A stretch of DNA of 64,000 nucleotides, from positions 62,001 to 126,000 of the forward strand of contig JAFGUF010000025.1 of NCBI GenBank assembly GCA_016938675.1, in the 5' to 3' direction. The stretch is from Clostridia bacterium. GTDB taxonomy: Bacteria; Bacillota; Clostridia; Christensenellales; UMGS416. This document shows positions 1-8,993 of the stretch, one piece after another. The notes below the pieces were generated by a model. The model saw only the letters and a program-made list of their open reading frames with translations. It had not been told where the DNA came from and searched no databases. Positions within the stretch are counted from its first letter, which is position 1; each line of letters starts with the position of its first letter. The position numbers and the translations under genes are program-made.

Positions 1-260
1 ACAAGCTGATTTCGAAGGAACGCCTTAGGGAAATATACAGCATAATAAAGCACGCTGTAAATAATTCTCCTGTGGTTTCACTTCTTGATATATGCGGCGA
101 TTTAAAAATCTCACGCAGTGAAATGCTAATTGCAATTGATATTTTTACGGAAACCGGCCTGTTGAAAAGAGAGAATAAAGAATTTGCTGTGAGCACAGAA
201 ACAACAAAAGATATCGAAGAATCAAGAGGATACAAGCTGTTTGCTTTGGGTATAGAATAA
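1..260 (+). CDS. recJ: RecJ-like single-strand exonuclease, C-terminal end (partial)
   Basis: The reading frame is open from base 3 to a TAA at 258-260, so this is the C-terminal ~85 residues of a gene that starts before the window. The visible part holds L-R-E-I-Y-S-I-I-K and a small winged-helix-like segment (DICGDLKISRSEMLIAIDIF, then ETGLLKRE), which resembles the C-terminal domain of Gram-positive RecJ proteins. It ends 10 bp before rel, and recJ next to rel (often with apt) is a common Clostridia order. The DHH catalytic motifs lie outside the window, so the identity rests on the tail and the context only. Confidence 0.55.
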   Translation, partial: KLISKERLREIYSIIKHAVNNSPVVSLLDICGDLKISRSEMLIAIDIFTETGLLKRENKEFAVSTETTKDIEESRGYKLFALGIE

Positions 261-270
261 GAGGGAATCT

Positions 271-2421
271 ATGGATGACGCACACAAACCAGACATAATT
301 CAGAAGGCAAAGGAATTTGCCAAAAAAGCTCACGAGGGCCAGTTCCGCGAAAGCGGAGAGCCCTATTTTGTGCACCCTGAACATGTTGCCCAGATTCTTA
401 TGGAGCTTGGCCTTGATGATGATACCATAGCAGCAGGCTACCTTCACGACGTAGTGGAAGACTGTGGATATACCTATGAAGATATCGAGAAAAACTTCAA
501 CAGTAAAATTGCAGAGCTTGTATTGAGCGTAACAAAGCTCGATAAAATGAAATTCGCGAGTAAAGAAGAGGCCCAGGCAGAAAACACCCGTAATATGATG
601 CTGGCAATGGCACAGGATATACGGGTCATTTTCATAAAGCTTGCCGACAGGCTGCACAACATGCGTACTCTGCAGTACCGTCCGCAGGAAAAGATAATAG
701 AGGTCTGCAAGGAAACTCTGGATATATACGCGCCTCTTGCCCACAGGCTTGGAATTTCCAAAATCAAATGGGAGCTTGAGGATCTGGCTTTTGCCTACTC
801 CAACAGGGATGAGTACCAGAGGCTTTCCAAAAAGGTGGCTATGCGCCGACAGCAGCGCGAAGATATTGTAAACAAGAAAATAGAAATGATACAGGAAGCC
901 TTGAAAGAACATGGTATTTCAGGAACTATCGAAGGTCGTCCGAAGCACTTCTACAGCATATACAGAAAAATGCAGGCACAGAGTAAGCCTTTTGAGGAAA
1001 TATATGATTTAACAGCTATAAGAATAATCGTAGATGATTTAAAAAGCTGTTATGGGGCATTAGGTGTAGTTCACACAATGTGGACACCTATTCCCGGACG
1101 GTTCAAGGACTACATAGCCATGCCAAAATCTAATCTATATCAATCCATTCATACGACATTGATGGGCGAACACGGAGTAGCATTTGAAGTGCAAATACGT
1201 ACGGAAAAAATGCACGAAATCGCCGAATACGGAATTGCCGCTCACTGGCTTTATAAAGAAAAGAAATCTGACAAAAGCGGCATTGACGAGGAGCTTTCCC
1301 TTTTCCGTTCTCAGATACTTGAGCTCAAGGATACATCCTCCAATGCAATGGAGTTCGTTAATACATTGAAGGTGGATTTGGTTCAGGAAACCGTTTATGT
1401 TTTCTCACCAAAGGGAGATGTTTATAATCTGCCTGTAGGTTCTAATCCCATTGACTTTGCATATAAAGTCCATAGCGCCGTAGGCAATAAATGCGTTGGC
1501 GCGAAAATCAACAACAAGATGGTAAGCATAGATACAGAGCTGCAAACCGGGGATATTGTTGAAATTATTACATCAAATAATTCAAACGGGCCGAGCATGG
1601 ACTGGATTAAAATTGCCAAAACTCCGCAGGCCAGATCCAAAATACGCGCCTACCTTAAAAAAGAAGGCAAGGAAGGCAATATCCTTAAAGGAAAAACCAT
1701 GCTTGAAGAAGCGGCAAAAAAAGGCGCTGTACCTCTTTCCCGGCTGACAAAGAATGAGTATATTGATAAGCTATGCGAGAAGCTCTACTACAAGCGTTTC
1801 GATGATATACTCGCTGCGATAGGCTATGGCGAGCTTACATCAAATCAGGTGTATCAAAGACTGCTGGAGGAATACAGAAAAGAAAATAAGCAGGAAGACA
1901 TTCCTGTTGTCCCGTTAGCAGAGGACTACAATAAAGACTACACAAAAGGCCAAAACAAAGAAAATGCTACAAGCACAGGCGGCGTAACCGTAAAAGGTGA
2001 GCGCAACATGCTGGTGCGCTATGCAGGCTGCTGCAATCCCGTTCCGTATGATCCCATTATCGGTTTCATCACCAGAGGCCGCGGCGTATCAATACACAGA
2101 AAAGACTGCTATAATGTAACGTCTCAGGGTCACGACCCAAGCAGGTATATTGAAGTTGCTTGGGAACAAAAAGTGGAAAAGCGCTTTCAGGCTGCGCTCC
2201 ATGTTCGTATGCATGATGAACCCGGCCTGCTGGTTAGAATATCAAATACAATGCAGAGCCTTAATGTATCCCTTATAAAGATGAACGCCGAGGTAAACGT
2301 GCAATCCGTCGCAAGCATAGATATGACTGTTGAGCTCTCTAAAAAGGAGCAGCTTGTGACATTGATACACCAGTTTAAAAAGATGCCCGAATGCATTGAT
2401 ATATACAGAAAGAATGGATAA
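271..2421 (+). CDS. relA: Bifunctional (p)ppGpp synthetase/hydrolase Rel
   Basis: Long RelA/SpoT homolog (716 aa) that makes and degrades the stringent-response alarmone. The N-terminal HD hydrolase domain has its His59-Asp60 pair in LHDVVED. The synthetase domain follows, with Asp246 (YDLTAIRIIV), the RFKD motif at 277-280 and Glu306 (FEVQIRT). RXKD rather than EXDD is the signature of bifunctional Rel enzymes. A TGS domain (~375-440), a cysteine-containing zinc-finger segment (RYAGCCNPVPYDPIIGF) and a C-terminal ACT domain (~640-716) complete the usual full-length layout. The start has GAGGGAAT just upstream. It is followed after 1 bp by dtd, so the two are probably cotranscribed. Confidence 0.97.
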   Translation: MDDAHKPDIIQKAKEFAKKAHEGQFRESGEPYFVHPEHVAQILMELGLDDDTIAAGYLHDVVEDCGYTYEDIEKNFNSKIAELVLSVTKLDKMKFASKEEAQAENTRNMMLAMAQDIRVIFIKLADRLHNMRTLQYRPQEKIIEVCKETLDIYAPLAHRLGISKIKWELEDLAFAYSNRDEYQRLSKKVAMRRQQREDIVNKKIEMIQEALKEHGISGTIEGRPKHFYSIYRKMQAQSKPFEEIYDLTAIRIIVDDLKSCYGALGVVHTMWTPIPGRFKDYIAMPKSNLYQSIHTTLMGEHGVAFEVQIRTEKMHEIAEYGIAAHWLYKEKKSDKSGIDEELSLFRSQILELKDTSSNAMEFVNTLKVDLVQETVYVFSPKGDVYNLPVGSNPIDFAYKVHSAVGNKCVGAKINNKMVSIDTELQTGDIVEIITSNNSNGPSMDWIKIAKTPQARSKIRAYLKKEGKEGNILKGKTMLEEAAKKGAVPLSRLTKNEYIDKLCEKLYYKRFDDILAAIGYGELTSNQVYQRLLEEYRKENKQEDIPVVPLAEDYNKDYTKGQNKENATSTGGVTVKGERNMLVRYAGCCNPVPYDPIIGFITRGRGVSIHRKDCYNVTSQGHDPSRYIEVAWEQKVEKRFQAALHVRMHDEPGLLVRISNTMQSLNVSLIKMNAEVNVQSVASIDMTVELSKKEQLVTLIHQFKKMPECIDIYRKNG

Positions 2422-2422
2422 T

Positions 2423-2872
2423 ATGAGAGCGGTAGTACAAAGGGTAAAGAATGCATCCGTTACAGTCGACGGCAAAGTAGTTTCATCCATAGGCAATGGC
2501 TTTCTGGTGCTCTTAGGTGTTGAAAACGGGGACACTCAGCAGGACATAGACTATATAGTAAGCAAAATAACAGGCCTGCGCATATTCGAAGATTCGGATG
2601 AAAAAATGAATCTTTCCATAATGGATGTAAAAGGCGAAATAATCGTAGTGTCCCAGTTCACTCTTGCCGGAGATGCACGGAAAGGCAGACGACCCAGTTT
2701 CTCCAATGCTATGCTCCCTGATAAAGCCAACCAAATGTATATGCAGCTGGTAGAGAGCATAAAATCGTTTGGCATAAATGTGGGCACGGGAATATTCGGC
2801 GCTATGATGGACGTAGAGCTGATAAATTCCGGGCCAGTTACTATTCTATTGGACTCGCGCAGGACATTTTAA
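2423..2872 (+). CDS. dtd: D-aminoacyl-tRNA deacylase
   Basis: 149 aa from ATG 2423; an upstream in-frame ATG exists, but the family begins M-R-A-V-V-Q-R-V. The enzyme hydrolyses D-amino acids (and glycine on tRNA-Ala) off mischarged tRNA. Both family motifs are present: SQFTL (within VVSQFTLAGDARKGRRPSF) and the N-x-GPVT cross-subunit motif (INSGPVTILLD). The start lies 1 bp after the rel stop and the gene overlaps hemZ by 1 bp (TAATG), so translational coupling in a rel-dtd-hemZ operon is likely. Confidence 0.95.
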   Translation: MRAVVQRVKNASVTVDGKVVSSIGNGFLVLLGVENGDTQQDIDYIVSKITGLRIFEDSDEKMNLSIMDVKGEIIVVSQFTLAGDARKGRRPSFSNAMLPDKANQMYMQLVESIKSFGINVGTGIFGAMMDVELINSGPVTILLDSRRTF

Positions 2873-4341
2873 TGATATACTTAATTACCAATACCCCGAA
2901 AATATACAATGACCTGGCGGATATTATCCGCCTGTTTTATTCTGACTGCCAGGTTAAGCAGGGCAATAATATTTCAGCAGTTGATTCATCATTTGTTACT
3001 ACGCACTCTCAGTCCGCAACGAAGTCAGGTTACTCCGAAATCTACGAAACGCTCATTAACGGAAAAAAGTATACTTTCACATATCAATATCCATTTACTC
3101 ATTCAGTAGATGAAATACTTGAGAGCAGAACCGCAAAAAGAAGCGCTAAGCTTGGCCTGTATTATGCGCTTAAATCAATCTCCGGAAGGCAGCTCCCATG
3201 GGGAGCGCTTACTGGCATACGCCCTGTGAGCCTGTACCGCCAGCTGAATACCTACGAAAACATGAGCGCGCGGCATCAATTCCAAACAGCATTGGATGTA
3301 TCAGAAAATAAAATAAGATTAGTCGAGGATATCATTGACAACCAAAAAAGCATATACTTCAAAGGCCCTTCTGATGAGATAGATGTATATATCGGCATAC
3401 CTTTCTGCCCTACCCGCTGCCTTTACTGCTCATTTATAAGCCACGATTTATCAAGGCACCCTGCTCCTATTGCCGAATACGTAGACTGCCTTATAAAAGA
3501 AATAAATATGCTAAAAAAGCTTAAAGAGAAATATAATAAACGCATACGCTGCCTTTACTTTGGCGGAGGCACGCCCACAACTCTTGGCTATAGACATCTT
3601 GATACTATTCTTGCTGCGCTTTCACCCACTCTTGAGAGCACCTGCGAAATAACAGTGGAGGCCGGACGCGCGGACACAATAGACGAAAATATACTTAGAG
3701 TTCTTAAAGACAATAATGTCGGCAGAATCAGCATCAATCCGCAGACTTTTAATGACAATACCTTGGAGTTCGTTAACAGAATCCATACGGTAAAAGATAT
3801 TTATAGAGTATTTGATCTTGCCGCCTCGTATCATTTTGACAGTGTGAACATGGACCTCATAATGGGATTGCCCAGCGAAACCCAAAAACACATGGAGCAT
3901 ACTTTACAATCTGTTAAGTCTATACCTGTTGATAACCTCACAATACATACCCTTGCAATCAAGCGGGCGTCGAAAATCAAGATGGAAAATCAGGTTCTGG
4001 AATACGCGCCGCAGGAAACTGTTGCCAAAATGGTGGATAAAGGCAGAGAAACAGCAGCGCAGATAGGCATGCAGCCCTACTATCTTTACAGGCAAAAATA
4101 TATGGCAGGCAATCTGGAAAACGTGGGCTACTCAATGCCCGGCAAGCAGTGCGTATATAATATTGACATAATGGAGGAAACCCATAACCTTATAGCCCTT
4201 GGCGCAGGCGGAATATCCAAAAGGTTTTTTTATTCAGAAGACAGGCACACTCGTTTTGCAAACCCTAAATCAGTAGAGCACTATATAAAAAACATTGACA
4301 GTATAATAAAAGAAAAAGTCGAATATTTCAACGATTTCTGA
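2872..4341 (+). CDS. hemZ: HemZ-type oxygen-independent coproporphyrinogen III oxidase-like radical SAM protein
   Basis: 489 aa. A C-x3-C-x2-C cluster motif (FCPTRCLYCSF, about residue 180) binds the radical-SAM 4Fe-4S cluster. It is followed by YFGGGTPTTL, the SAM-binding GGGTP motif typical of the HemN family. The ~170-residue N-terminal extension and overall length match HemZ of Bacillus and Clostridia, where it usually follows rel-dtd. HemN-type enzymes decarboxylate coproporphyrinogen III, but some paralogs are heme chaperones or methyltransferases, so the substrate is not certain. It starts inside the dtd stop codon and ends directly against the convergent gene at 4342. Confidence 0.88.
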   Translation: MIYLITNTPKIYNDLADIIRLFYSDCQVKQGNNISAVDSSFVTTHSQSATKSGYSEIYETLINGKKYTFTYQYPFTHSVDEILESRTAKRSAKLGLYYALKSISGRQLPWGALTGIRPVSLYRQLNTYENMSARHQFQTALDVSENKIRLVEDIIDNQKSIYFKGPSDEIDVYIGIPFCPTRCLYCSFISHDLSRHPAPIAEYVDCLIKEINMLKKLKEKYNKRIRCLYFGGGTPTTLGYRHLDTILAALSPTLESTCEITVEAGRADTIDENILRVLKDNNVGRISINPQTFNDNTLEFVNRIHTVKDIYRVFDLAASYHFDSVNMDLIMGLPSETQKHMEHTLQSVKSIPVDNLTIHTLAIKRASKIKMENQVLEYAPQETVAKMVDKGRETAAQIGMQPYYLYRQKYMAGNLENVGYSMPGKQCVYNIDIMEETHNLIALGAGGISKRFFYSEDRHTRFANPKSVEHYIKNIDSIIKEKVEYFNDF

Positions 4342-5247
4342 TTATTCCATTTCTCGCCCGTTGAAATTAATATTCCCAAATGCCCGCTCTATTTCCTCAA
4401 TTCCGCATTCATCAAGATAATAGTCATTAACCAGATTTATCAATTCAACCGATAAATCAACCGCGTTTTTCATCAGATCTTTTATGCTTTCAGTGCGCCC
4501 TTTTTGCACTCTCCACGGTGCACGCCATGTCCGGTGAGCAAGATTGAAGATGTCGTTTCCTGTAATAATCTCCGGCGGAATATAAATAGCCAGTCTTCCC
4601 TGCTTGCCTATCATCGCCTCGTAAAGCTTCATTTTCCTAGCTGCTTCGTTTCCGTCTTCCTTTATCCTTTGTGTGAAAGCCTTTGTGTCCTCATATGCGC
4701 CTACTATGTCTTTTTTCCATATGCGCTTATCCTCTGAAACATACCTGCATACTATGCTTAAAAGCTTAGATACATTCCTTATCTCTCTTCTTTTTACATT
4801 CTGCAGGTACTCCGCCTGCTTCACCTGGCTTTCCAGCTCGTTTTCTCTGTATAAATAGGCATCCAGCGCCTGCTCAAATTCAATCTGCTTAACTATGTCT
4901 CCGCCGCCTTCCGGCTTTTCTGTCTGGCTGTGCATATATGGTCGTATTGTCCTGTCAGAAGCATAGTTTGTAATAAAGCCAAGCACGTATATCATATGCT
5001 TTACTTCGCCTTTTGATTGCTTAATAAGCATTAATAAAAATTCTCTGTGATTTATATATTTGAGTACGGAGCCCAGCTGCTCCAGGCGAGAGCTTTGCAG
5101 CATCTTAAGCAGCCTGTGATAATTAAACATCTCAAGGCCCATACTACCCAGCAGGAACTCATTGTAGTTATTCTTAATATAGCTTGGTTTTTCTAATTGT
5201 TCAAAAACCTTATCTGCAATTATTTTATGTGCATATAAAGACGGCAT
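4342..5247 (-). CDS. Zinc-dependent phospholipase C-like protein, probably degenerate
   Basis: 301 aa. The start MPSLYAH, the segment FLLGSMGLEMF and the motif YVLGFITNYASDRTIRPYM align by eye with the clostridial zinc-dependent phospholipase C family, which normally shows M-P-S-x-x-A-H, G-x-x-G-P-D and G-F-x-x-H-Y-x-x-D-x-x-x-H-P. Several expected metal ligands are replaced: HY is NY, the later His is Arg, and GPD is GLE. No signal peptide is evident. It may be a non-catalytic family member with a cytosolic role. Its stop abuts the hemZ stop with no intervening terminator visible. SD is AAAGGA about 10 nt before ATG. Confidence 0.6.
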   Translation of the reverse strand: MPSLYAHKIIADKVFEQLEKPSYIKNNYNEFLLGSMGLEMFNYHRLLKMLQSSRLEQLGSVLKYINHREFLLMLIKQSKGEVKHMIYVLGFITNYASDRTIRPYMHSQTEKPEGGGDIVKQIEFEQALDAYLYRENELESQVKQAEYLQNVKRREIRNVSKLLSIVCRYVSEDKRIWKKDIVGAYEDTKAFTQRIKEDGNEAARKMKLYEAMIGKQGRLAIYIPPEIITGNDIFNLAHRTWRAPWRVQKGRTESIKDLMKNAVDLSVELINLVNDYYLDECGIEEIERAFGNINFNGREME

Positions 5248-5341
5248 TTAGTGTAAATCCTTTCACTGAACATCCCATTTGCTAACTATTATAATATCAG
5301 AGTAAATTGCCTATTACAATTTATTTCTTTACCTTTTGCTG

Positions 5342-5381
5342 TTGCCTTTTCCTGTGTGGTGTGATATATTAGATGTATCAC
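5342..5381 (+). promoter_or_regulatory. Promoter with overlapping palindromic operator candidate
   Basis: TTGCCT at 5342-5347, a 17-bp spacer and TATATT at 5365-5370 with an upstream TG (extended -10). A 21-bp imperfect inverted repeat, GTGATA-N9-TATCAC (5361-5381), covers the -10 and the expected start site, the usual position for a repressor operator. It precedes the SGNH hydrolase gene at 5453. Confidence 0.5.
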
Positions 5382-5452
5382 ATAGTTTTATGTACTATAT
5401 AAAGGCATTACGTGTATATACCATGTGTGCTAATTGGGTTCGGGAGGTAATT

Positions 5453-6166
5453 ATGGAAACTAAGTTAGAAAGCCGTATTCTTGTATGCGGCGATTCCATT
5501 ACAAGAGGCGTCATTTTCGACGAACAAAGCAACAGATACATCAACACAAAAAAAGCAGTAACCGATGAGGTTGCTCAAAAAATGCATCTGACTATTGATA
5601 ATATGTCTAAGTTCGGCAATACAGTTAAGCGCGCTTTAAATAGCTTCAAAAAGGCTATAATCAATAAGAAATATAAATATGTTCTATTTGAGCTTGGCGG
5701 TAACGACTGCGACTTCAACTGGAAGGCGGTAGCCGACAACCCGGAGGGCACTCACGCGCCTAATACTGACTACACGGAATATAAAAACATTCTTAAAGAG
5801 ATGATAGAAACTGCACGAGAAAATGAAATAGTCCCGGTCCTTGCCACTTTGCCTCCAATTGATGCACACAGATATTTTGACTGGATAAGCTCATTTAGTG
5901 TGGACGCAAAGCCGCATATATTGAGCTGGCTGGGCGATGTTAACCGCATATACTGGTGGCAGGAAAGATACAACGCTGCAGTATTGCAGGTAGCCAGCGA
6001 AACCCATTGTCGCGTACTGGACATAAGGAGTGCTTTGCTGGAAACTGATGATTACAGAAAACTATACTGCTTAGACGGAATACACCCCAATGAAAAAGGG
6101 CATGAAGTGATGGCTAATGCTGTGATTTCATCCTTAAGGCGGATAAACCCCGATCTTTTTCATTAA
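5453..6166 (+). CDS. SGNH/GDSL-type esterase or lipase
   Basis: 237 aa from ATG 5453, chosen because GGGAGG sits 6 nt upstream; the longer frame from 5336 has no ribosome site. Block I VCGDSITRG supplies the nucleophile Ser, ELGGNDCD is the G-x-N-D block, and LDGIHPNEKGHEV carries the D-x-x-H pair. No signal peptide is present, so the enzyme appears cytosolic. The family cleaves small esters; the substrate is unknown. It converges on the FkbH-ACP-MBOAT-SGNH operon and shares its terminator, so a deacylase role linked to that operon is possible but unproven. Confidence 0.85.
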   Translation: METKLESRILVCGDSITRGVIFDEQSNRYINTKKAVTDEVAQKMHLTIDNMSKFGNTVKRALNSFKKAIINKKYKYVLFELGGNDCDFNWKAVADNPEGTHAPNTDYTEYKNILKEMIETARENEIVPVLATLPPIDAHRYFDWISSFSVDAKPHILSWLGDVNRIYWWQERYNAAVLQVASETHCRVLDIRSALLETDDYRKLYCLDGIHPNEKGHEVMANAVISSLRRINPDLFH

Positions 6167-6182
6167 GTTTCATTTTATAAAC

Positions 6183-6215
6183 AAAAACTTCACTTAACAA
6201 AAAGTGAAGTTTTTT
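6183..6215. terminator. Bidirectional intrinsic terminator
   Basis: A 13-bp perfect stem (AAAAACTTCACTT / AAGTGAAGTTTTT) with a 6-nt loop, A-run before and T-run after. It serves the SGNH hydrolase gene on the plus strand and the four-gene acylation operon on the minus strand. Confidence 0.9.
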
Positions 6216-6222
6216 AGTTAAT

Positions 6223-7284
6223 TTATCTTTTCTTTATCTTGCCAAGGTTTTCGTCTGTTTTTTGCTTTGCTTCAATAGCTCTCTTATCCCATGCAATGTA
6301 TGCTTCGTCCCAGTCAGCATAATCTTCGTTTCCTCTTTTGTCTTCAAAAGCATAGTTTTCAATCAGATATCTGCCAAGAAAGCTGCTGAATTTCTCAGCG
6401 CCGTATACATTCATATGGTTTACATTGTATAAATCTTTGCCGAAGTTTATATCCATCTCCTCATAGAAATCGTTAAAGTTTATGAAGCTAAATCCTCTTT
6501 GCTCTACAATGCTCTTTATATAATTGTGCTCCTGCTTGTTTATCTCTGTGGCGGCATATGGATTAATAAAGAATAATATATTCACTTCATTTGCTTCGCA
6601 GTAATCCATCAGTGCTTTTAGCTCCGCCTCCGAGTCCTCCGGAATCGGCTTTTCCTCAGTAATATTTGATAAATCTACAGGCTCGAATATATCAACCGCC
6701 TCAACAAAAAGATACCCCTTATATTCTGAAGGACTTTGGAAATTGAAATACTTTATATCCTCTGCTTTTACTCCGTTTTCGCCGAATATTGCAGAGTGGT
6801 ATTTGCTGATATCGAAATAATAGTCTATCCTGCTTCCCTTGTCCTCTACCATTTCATTTATTGCCCTTATCCTTGTAAAGGAATATTTCATGTTGTCAAC
6901 TACATTCCTGATCCTAGGTTCTGTCATTAATGAGCTCTGCTCCACCATAAACATAGTAGCATCCACCATAAAAAGGCAGTCTTCCTGAGATTTACTCGCC
7001 TCTTCAATGATATACTTTATTCCTGCGGCAGGTTGTGCATTTGTGGAAAGTGGATATGTCGTTATCCCGTATTCATTCCATATATATGGTGCGGCAAGCA
7101 AGGGCGAAACAGAACTTGCGCCTATCATCACTGCATCTATTGTATCCTTTGGCTCGCTGTAGAATCCCGCGAATCTATCCTTCATGTCGCTTTGAGGCCT
7201 TACTATATATGATACGCTCACAAGTAAAACTGAGAAGATGCATATAAATATTATTAATTTAACTATAAACTTTATTTTTTTCAT
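6223..7284 (-). CDS. DltD/AlgJ-like membrane-anchored SGNH-fold protein
   Basis: 353 aa from ATG 7284 (GAGGAG upstream; the longer frame to 7341 overlaps the MBOAT gene). An N-terminal membrane anchor (about residues 7-28) is followed by an extracytoplasmic domain. Block I reads VMIGASSVS, close to the G-S-S of DltD rather than a classical G-D-S. The C-terminal block reads LYNVNHMNVYGAEKF, with the His kept but the usual Asp three residues earlier replaced by Asn. It is the last gene of the FkbH-ACP-MBOAT operon, 10 bp after the MBOAT stop. By analogy with DltD, AlgJ/AlgX and PatB it should act outside the membrane in acyl transfer to a surface polymer. No closer name is justified. Confidence 0.7.
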   Translation of the reverse strand: MKKIKFIVKLIIFICIFSVLLVSVSYIVRPQSDMKDRFAGFYSEPKDTIDAVMIGASSVSPLLAAPYIWNEYGITTYPLSTNAQPAAGIKYIIEEASKSQEDCLFMVDATMFMVEQSSLMTEPRIRNVVDNMKYSFTRIRAINEMVEDKGSRIDYYFDISKYHSAIFGENGVKAEDIKYFNFQSPSEYKGYLFVEAVDIFEPVDLSNITEEKPIPEDSEAELKALMDYCEANEVNILFFINPYAATEINKQEHNYIKSIVEQRGFSFINFNDFYEEMDINFGKDLYNVNHMNVYGAEKFSSFLGRYLIENYAFEDKRGNEDYADWDEAYIAWDKRAIEAKQKTDENLGKIKKR

Positions 7285-7294
7285 GTTGCTCTCC

Positions 7295-8725
7295 TCAAAA
7301 TCCCATATATATAAATTCGATAGGATCATATCCTGGGCCATAGTGGCCGAATAATATTACCGCGAATATAACTGCTAAGTACACAATCCACAACAATGGC
7401 TGCTTAAGCTTTATAAACCTTTCCGTGAATTCGTCTGTTTTAAGCTCAAGAATATGCGAAATAATAGTCATAATCAAGCTTAAAGCCATGACTATATAAA
7501 ATTCCAACGTCAGTGTTGAAGCGGCCGTCCATGAACCGAAATCAAACATGTGCCTGACTATAATATTTAAGCCTGTCTGCGCATCCGGCACACGCATAAA
7601 TAGAAATACTATTATGTTTATTATCGTCAGCAGTATCAACGATACTGTATTAAACAAAGCTTTGGGCATCTTCTTTTTCAGTTTTTTTCTGCTCTTAGCT
7701 ATCAATGCGTCAACGGCAACCAGCAGCCCCATAAGAAATCCAAACATCAAGTAGGCGGATGTGCCGCCGTGCCATACACCGATTAAGGTGAATGTTATAA
7801 TAGCTGGGATTATGGAGGCAAATTTGCCAAGCGACCTTAAAAGAAACTGCAGCGGAGTAAAAACATAATCCAGAAGCCAGCTTGTAAGAGAGATGTGCCA
7901 TTTCCGCCAGAATTCCGGAATGCTGTATGAAAAGAACGGAGCTTTGAAGTTATGCTTTATTTCATATCCCAGCATTTTTGATACACCTACTGAAATATCG
8001 GTATATGCGGAAAAGTCAAGGTAGAGCTGCAGTAGAAATCCCGCTGCTATCAAGAACCATGCTGAGCCATTGCCCGCTGTGTTTATGTCGCTGTAATAAG
8101 GCGCAATCAATGATGCCAGCCTGTCTGCAAAAATTATCTTCTTAAAAAATCCCCATGCAACAAGCACAAGGCCTTTGTTTATACTTTGAGCAGTAATGCT
8201 TTTTTCTTTGCTTATCTGAGGCACAAAATCAACTGCCCTTGTTATGGGGCCCATTGATACCTCAGGAAAATAAACTACATACAGTAGGAAATAGTCAAAT
8301 TTGTTAACTTTCTCAAAGGTTTTGTTGTTTACGTCAATTAAATAGCTCACGCTCTTAAACATATAGTATGAAAATCCAAGCGGAAACAGTATGCTTATGT
8401 CTATGCCGTTTGGGTTTACTATTGCGCTTAAAATGCCATCTAATATGTGGTATCTGAAGATAAAGAATAGAATTATGCTTGCGCCTATTGCTGTAAAGAG
8501 CAGTATTCTTTTTTTGCTGCCTTCGCTTTTGGCTATTGCAAGCGCCATAAAATAATTAAACAGGGCGTATGCAATAATAAAGACCGGCGCCCAGGCTTTC
8601 CACCAGAAGTAGAATACCAGCGATGCTGCAATAAGAAAAATATGCTTTGCCTTTTGCGGCAAGAGTGCATAAACCGCGACAGTGATCGCCGCGAATATAA
8701 TAAAAGTCAATGATGTAAATGCCAT
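7295..8725 (-). CDS. MBOAT family O-acyltransferase (AlgI/DltB-like)
   Basis: 476 aa polytopic membrane protein. The MBOAT signature is clear: PEFWRKWHISL at ~271-280, then the catalytic-type His319 in GVWHGG. FPLGFSYYMFKSVSYLID and LQLYLDFSAYTDIS are also typical. Proteins of this class move acyl groups across the membrane from a cytosolic donor to an extracellular acceptor. Here the donor is plausibly the acyl carrier protein encoded 25 bp upstream, and the acceptor a cell-wall or capsular polymer. ATG start with a GGGGGA ribosome site. Substrate not determinable from sequence. Confidence 0.93.
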   Translation of the reverse strand: MAFTSLTFIIFAAITVAVYALLPQKAKHIFLIAASLVFYFWWKAWAPVFIIAYALFNYFMALAIAKSEGSKKRILLFTAIGASIILFFIFRYHILDGILSAIVNPNGIDISILFPLGFSYYMFKSVSYLIDVNNKTFEKVNKFDYFLLYVVYFPEVSMGPITRAVDFVPQISKEKSITAQSINKGLVLVAWGFFKKIIFADRLASLIAPYYSDINTAGNGSAWFLIAAGFLLQLYLDFSAYTDISVGVSKMLGYEIKHNFKAPFFSYSIPEFWRKWHISLTSWLLDYVFTPLQFLLRSLGKFASIIPAIITFTLIGVWHGGTSAYLMFGFLMGLLVAVDALIAKSRKKLKKKMPKALFNTVSLILLTIINIIVFLFMRVPDAQTGLNIIVRHMFDFGSWTAASTLTLEFYIVMALSLIMTIISHILELKTDEFTERFIKLKQPLLWIVYLAVIFAVILFGHYGPGYDPIEFIYMGF

Positions 8726-8750
8726 ATGTCCCCCGAATTATTAAACCAAA

Positions 8751-8993
8751 TTATGATATCTTATTAAATATTGTGTCCACCATATTGCCGACGTTTTTGA
8801 ATCCCGTTACGTCGTTCATAGCAAACTTGATTTTAAAGTGCTTCTCTATGGACGTTATCACATTGATATGCTCCAGCGAATCCCAGTCCTCTATGTCGTC
8901 TGCTGTCGTATTATTCGTTACTACTATATTTTCATCATCAAATATGTCTCTTAAAATATCCTGGACCTTATCTAATACATTATCCCTTGTCAT
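8751..8993 (-). CDS. Acyl carrier protein
   Basis: 80 aa, a typical carrier-protein length. WDSLEHINVI holds the 4'-phosphopantetheine attachment Ser39 in the D-S-L motif. Its ATG directly abuts the TAA of the FkbH-like gene (0 bp spacing), which strongly suggests coupled translation and a dedicated partnership. As a stand-alone carrier next to an MBOAT gene it occupies the place of DltC in dlt operons. It is unlikely to be the fatty-acid synthase ACP, as no fab genes are nearby. Confidence 0.92.
   Translation of the reverse strand: MTRDNVLDKVQDILRDIFDDENIVVTNNTTADDIEDWDSLEHINVITSIEKHFKIKFAMNDVTGFKNVGNMVDTIFNKIS

Noticed and set aside
145-912. 255-codon open frame on the minus strand
   Set aside because: Lies entirely antisense to the rel catalytic domains, has no ribosome site and its translation looks like a shadow of the plus-strand gene.
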